A stretch of DNA of 64,000 nucleotides from Schizochytrium sp. CCTCC M209059. Taxonomy: Eukaryota; Sar; Bigyra; Thraustochytrida; Thraustochytriidae. Below are positions 61,742-64,000 of this stretch, piece after piece. A program made the position numbers and the translations under genes. How positions within the stretch are numbered: the stretch's first letter is position 1; every line of letters begins with the position of its first letter. The notes under the pieces are model-generated. The model had not been told where the DNA came from. It searched no databases and saw only the letters and a program-made list of their open reading frames with translations. The DNA lies in assembly GCA_000818945.1 (NCBI GenBank), contig KN805390.1, positions 172,000 through 235,999 on the forward strand, given 5' to 3'.

Positions 61742-64000
61742 CTCGGGCGTGGCGTCTCCGTTTAGAGACCGTTTTCGCCCGGTCTAAGAGACAGTGCTCG
61801 CGCTGCGCACCTGGCAACAACGGCGACCTTGAAGCAAGACAGCTCGACCTCGACGGACCGCCGAGCGCGCGATGCTTGCATGTATAAGAGAGTTTTAGGA
61901 GGCGGCCGTGCGTGGCGACGGCGTCAGAGCATACAGCTCCGCCGCAGAGTCTCTGCAAAGTAGACGAGTCTGGAGACCTATTTTGCTTCCCGGCCTGCCC
62001 AGCCACCTTTGAAAGTGGCACGCTCAGACTGCAGCGAAACTACCAGCCAGGGAGTGGAAGGAAGGGGCCAAGTTCGCTTTCCATTACCTAGCACCTAATC
62101 AGCCAACCAACAAGCAAGCAAGCAAGGAAGGTCTCTTTCTGGAACCCAGCCCAATCAAGACTGAAAGTGAGCCGTTACGTATGGTCCTGACCGTGACCGT
62201 CTCGGAGCTTTACAGAAGCTAGGAAGTTGTACCAGAGTTGTATTTATTTATACACGCCATGCGCGGCATTGCACGGTCTACGGCATGGCATGGCATGCCA
62301 CACCATGCCATGCCAATATGGCTGATGGCCGATCGAGCTCGGGTAGAAACTGGCCGATGGTGTGGTAGGAGGCCGGGGTGGGTGACCTCGACGTCTTTCT
62401 CTCAATCTGGCCCCCCGCTATCGATAAGCAACCTGTCGACCGCCCGCCCGCCCTCAACTTGCGCCGGAGCGACCTCGAATGCGCGCGTGCGCTTGGCGTC
62501 GTTCTCATCCTCGGGACACGAGACAGGACAGGACAGGGCAGGGCAGGAAAGCCCAGGAGCGATCTGGGAGCCCAGGACAGATTGTGACGAAGACGGGACA
62601 TCGCAGTCGTCGACGGAAAGCCCTGAGTCGCCCGGGTGTCGCGACTCGGACGCTTGAGCAAAATCACCAACGCACAAAGGCCACCAGCATCGGAGCAGAA
62701 CAGAGTGAAGAAGAGCCTAGCGGAGACACTCTGCTTCAAGCAGCTGCGAATGCTGCAGTTGCTGAATCTTGCGCCCCCCCACCTGCTCCCGGCGCTCGAG
62801 GCACGAGGTGGGTAGGATGGAGAAAGAGTACGTCCAAGTGCCAGTGCGGTAGTCCCGGCGCAGTGCAGTTGCGCTCAATTCAGTATACATTGTCAAGGTC
62901 AAGTTGCGAGCAAAGAACTCGGACTCGGCTCGGGGCGAGCAAGGCCAACGGTCATCTCATCTCGGAAACTGCCGACGGACCACAGCGCACGCTGCTCAGC
63001 ACAGCTTCGTCATATGGCGAGGCGCTGCGGTGGCTGCACGCCTCGCCTCGCCAGCCATTTTCTAGCCTTCCAATCTCGACGGTGTCCGGGGCGTGCGGTC
63101 GGCCGAGTCGAGAGTGTTGGGCTTAGGTTGACGCGGCTCAGACGGCAAGTCACCAGGCTGACGGGTCGGGACGTGTTGCCGTTGGGTCAACCAGCAACTA
63201 AAACTATCTAACGTTACCGTTCTGGGCCTTAGAAGATTTTCTATTACGACGAGCCGACCTCCAAGACTAGGCTACGGGCGTGCAATAGGTTTTCTGTTAG
63301 GCCTGCCAAGGCCTCTCGCTGGCTGCCCTGACCAGCTCCAAGTCCGAGCGGGAACGCTGAAGCCGTGCTGCGTGCGTGCGTGCTGTGTGTAAAAGTAGCG
63401 GCTCCGGGCAGCTCCAGGCGGCTCCGGGCGGCTCTACCGCGACAAGTGAGTGAGAGATTTGATTGCGAACGTTGGATGAAGAGGCTAGGCTAGTCAAAGA
63501 GGCTTTGAGGCTTTAAGGAGTTCCTCACATTGGAAGCAAGGACCGACCGGTTTTGAGGAGGAAGATGCAAGTGAAGATGTTAAGATCCGTCGTTGAATGT
63601 TCATCCTTGGCTTGCCTGTAGTGATGTGGAAGACCGGGTTTACAAAAGCTCGACTCTTACCGTAAAAGAAGGCGCCATGGAGAGGGAGAAAGGTCGAAGC
63701 GCTTGAGTCCGATGCAGACAGCATCTGCAGCAGACGTAACGGAGTTTGTACGGGCCAATTTAACACGCCCGATAGGTAGAAGGTAGTTGGTAGTAGGCCT
63801 ATCAGACTCCCACCGACTGCTAGCAGGCTTCTTGTTCCGCTGTTTTATTTACAAATTTTGAGAGATCAGAACTCCGGCCATTGCATACTACTAGAAACGT
63901 ATATACAGGTTTCAGGGTTCTTAAGAAACGGTCACTATGCTCCTTCAACGTCTATTAGCAGCTGCAGTACGGCGCGGAGCAGGCAGAGAGAACCTTGGAG
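61742..64000. other. 2.3 kb with no supported gene
   Basis: The first about 300 bp should be the TmcB-like promoter. The rest is moderately GC-rich and full of short direct and inverted repeats: GGCATG/CATGCC at 62284-62313, GGACAGG/GGGCAGG at about 62522-62550, and CGGCTCCGGG at about 63396-63435. AGGCCTA occurs at 63795. Frames of 130-215 residues on both strands show no family resemblance. A gene may begin beyond 64000. Confidence 0.4.
62284..62313. repeat. GGCATG/CATGCC inverted repeat
   Basis: GGCATGGCATGGCATGCC followed by ACACCATGCCATGCC. The left arm (GGCATGGCATGG) can pair with the right arm, giving a strong hairpin of about 12 bp. A related CATGCCATAACATGACATG run occurs near 45828. 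Confidence 0.6.

Noticed and set aside
62238..63766. Several 60-215-residue frames in the last 2 kb
   Set aside because: No family resemblance, overlapping on both strands, and rich in local repeats.

Overview
The window is nuclear DNA of a gene-dense microbial eukaryote. It carries a cytosolic ribosomal protein, a 26S proteasome ATPase, a Rab GTPase, a GATOR2 subunit, a borealin-like chromosomal passenger protein and a mitochondrial ribosomal protein. Most genes are long single-exon frames. Where introns can be read they are few (96-342 nt) with GTAAG-type donors. A TmcB-like giant PAS/membrane protein and a kinesin-light-chain-type TPR protein with an oomycete/diatom-like N-terminal domain point to a stramenopile. 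Compactness, GC content and intron sparsity suggest a thraustochytrid (Labyrinthulomycetes). That placement is inference.

Layout. 0.2-21 kb: eS12 (+), WDR24/Sea2 (-), sterol-glucosyltransferase-like enzyme (-), NCOA5-like RRM protein (+), a two-exon WW-WW-PH-SAM protein (-), a small secreted protein (+), a TPR plus double cyclic-nucleotide-binding protein (-) and a large unrecognised protein (-). 21.8-31.2 kb: two paralogous six-span membrane protein genes (+,+) separated by a 5.6 kb mobile element. 31.7-43.4 kb: a TPR-prefoldin fusion (-), four-exon Rpt2 (-), a coiled-coil/poly-Q/PAN-like protein (+), a DUF4470-like protein (-), a two-exon MORN protein (-) and mitochondrial bL32 (+). 46-61.7 kb: Rab1 (+), an SLC35-type transporter (-), the TPR protein (-), a multi-span membrane protein (+), borealin (+) and the TmcB-like protein (-). 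The last 2.3 kb show no convincing gene.

The standout is the mobile element at 23696-29315. A perfect 16-bp inverted repeat bounds two convergent genes whose stop codons are 18 bp apart. The plus-strand gene is an IS5/Harbinger-like DDE transposase (degenerate THAP-like start, HTH_Tnp_4, DDE_Tnp_4) carrying 14 apparently identical 42-bp coding repeats. The minus-strand gene joins an XPG/EXO1-type nuclease to a SAP-like motif and a SWIM zinc finger. SAP-SWIM proteins with a YqaJ nuclease are known from ISL2EU-type elements. Here no YqaJ domain is visible and a flap-nuclease domain sits at the other end, which looks like a nuclease swap. The N-terminal XPG block is joined to the rest by a -1 frame change exactly at a G GGT TTA slippery heptamer. 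The transposase also has a -1 frame change, but without such a site.

No searches could be run. Family calls rest on motif recognition, and starts were chosen by family length or first sensible ATG.
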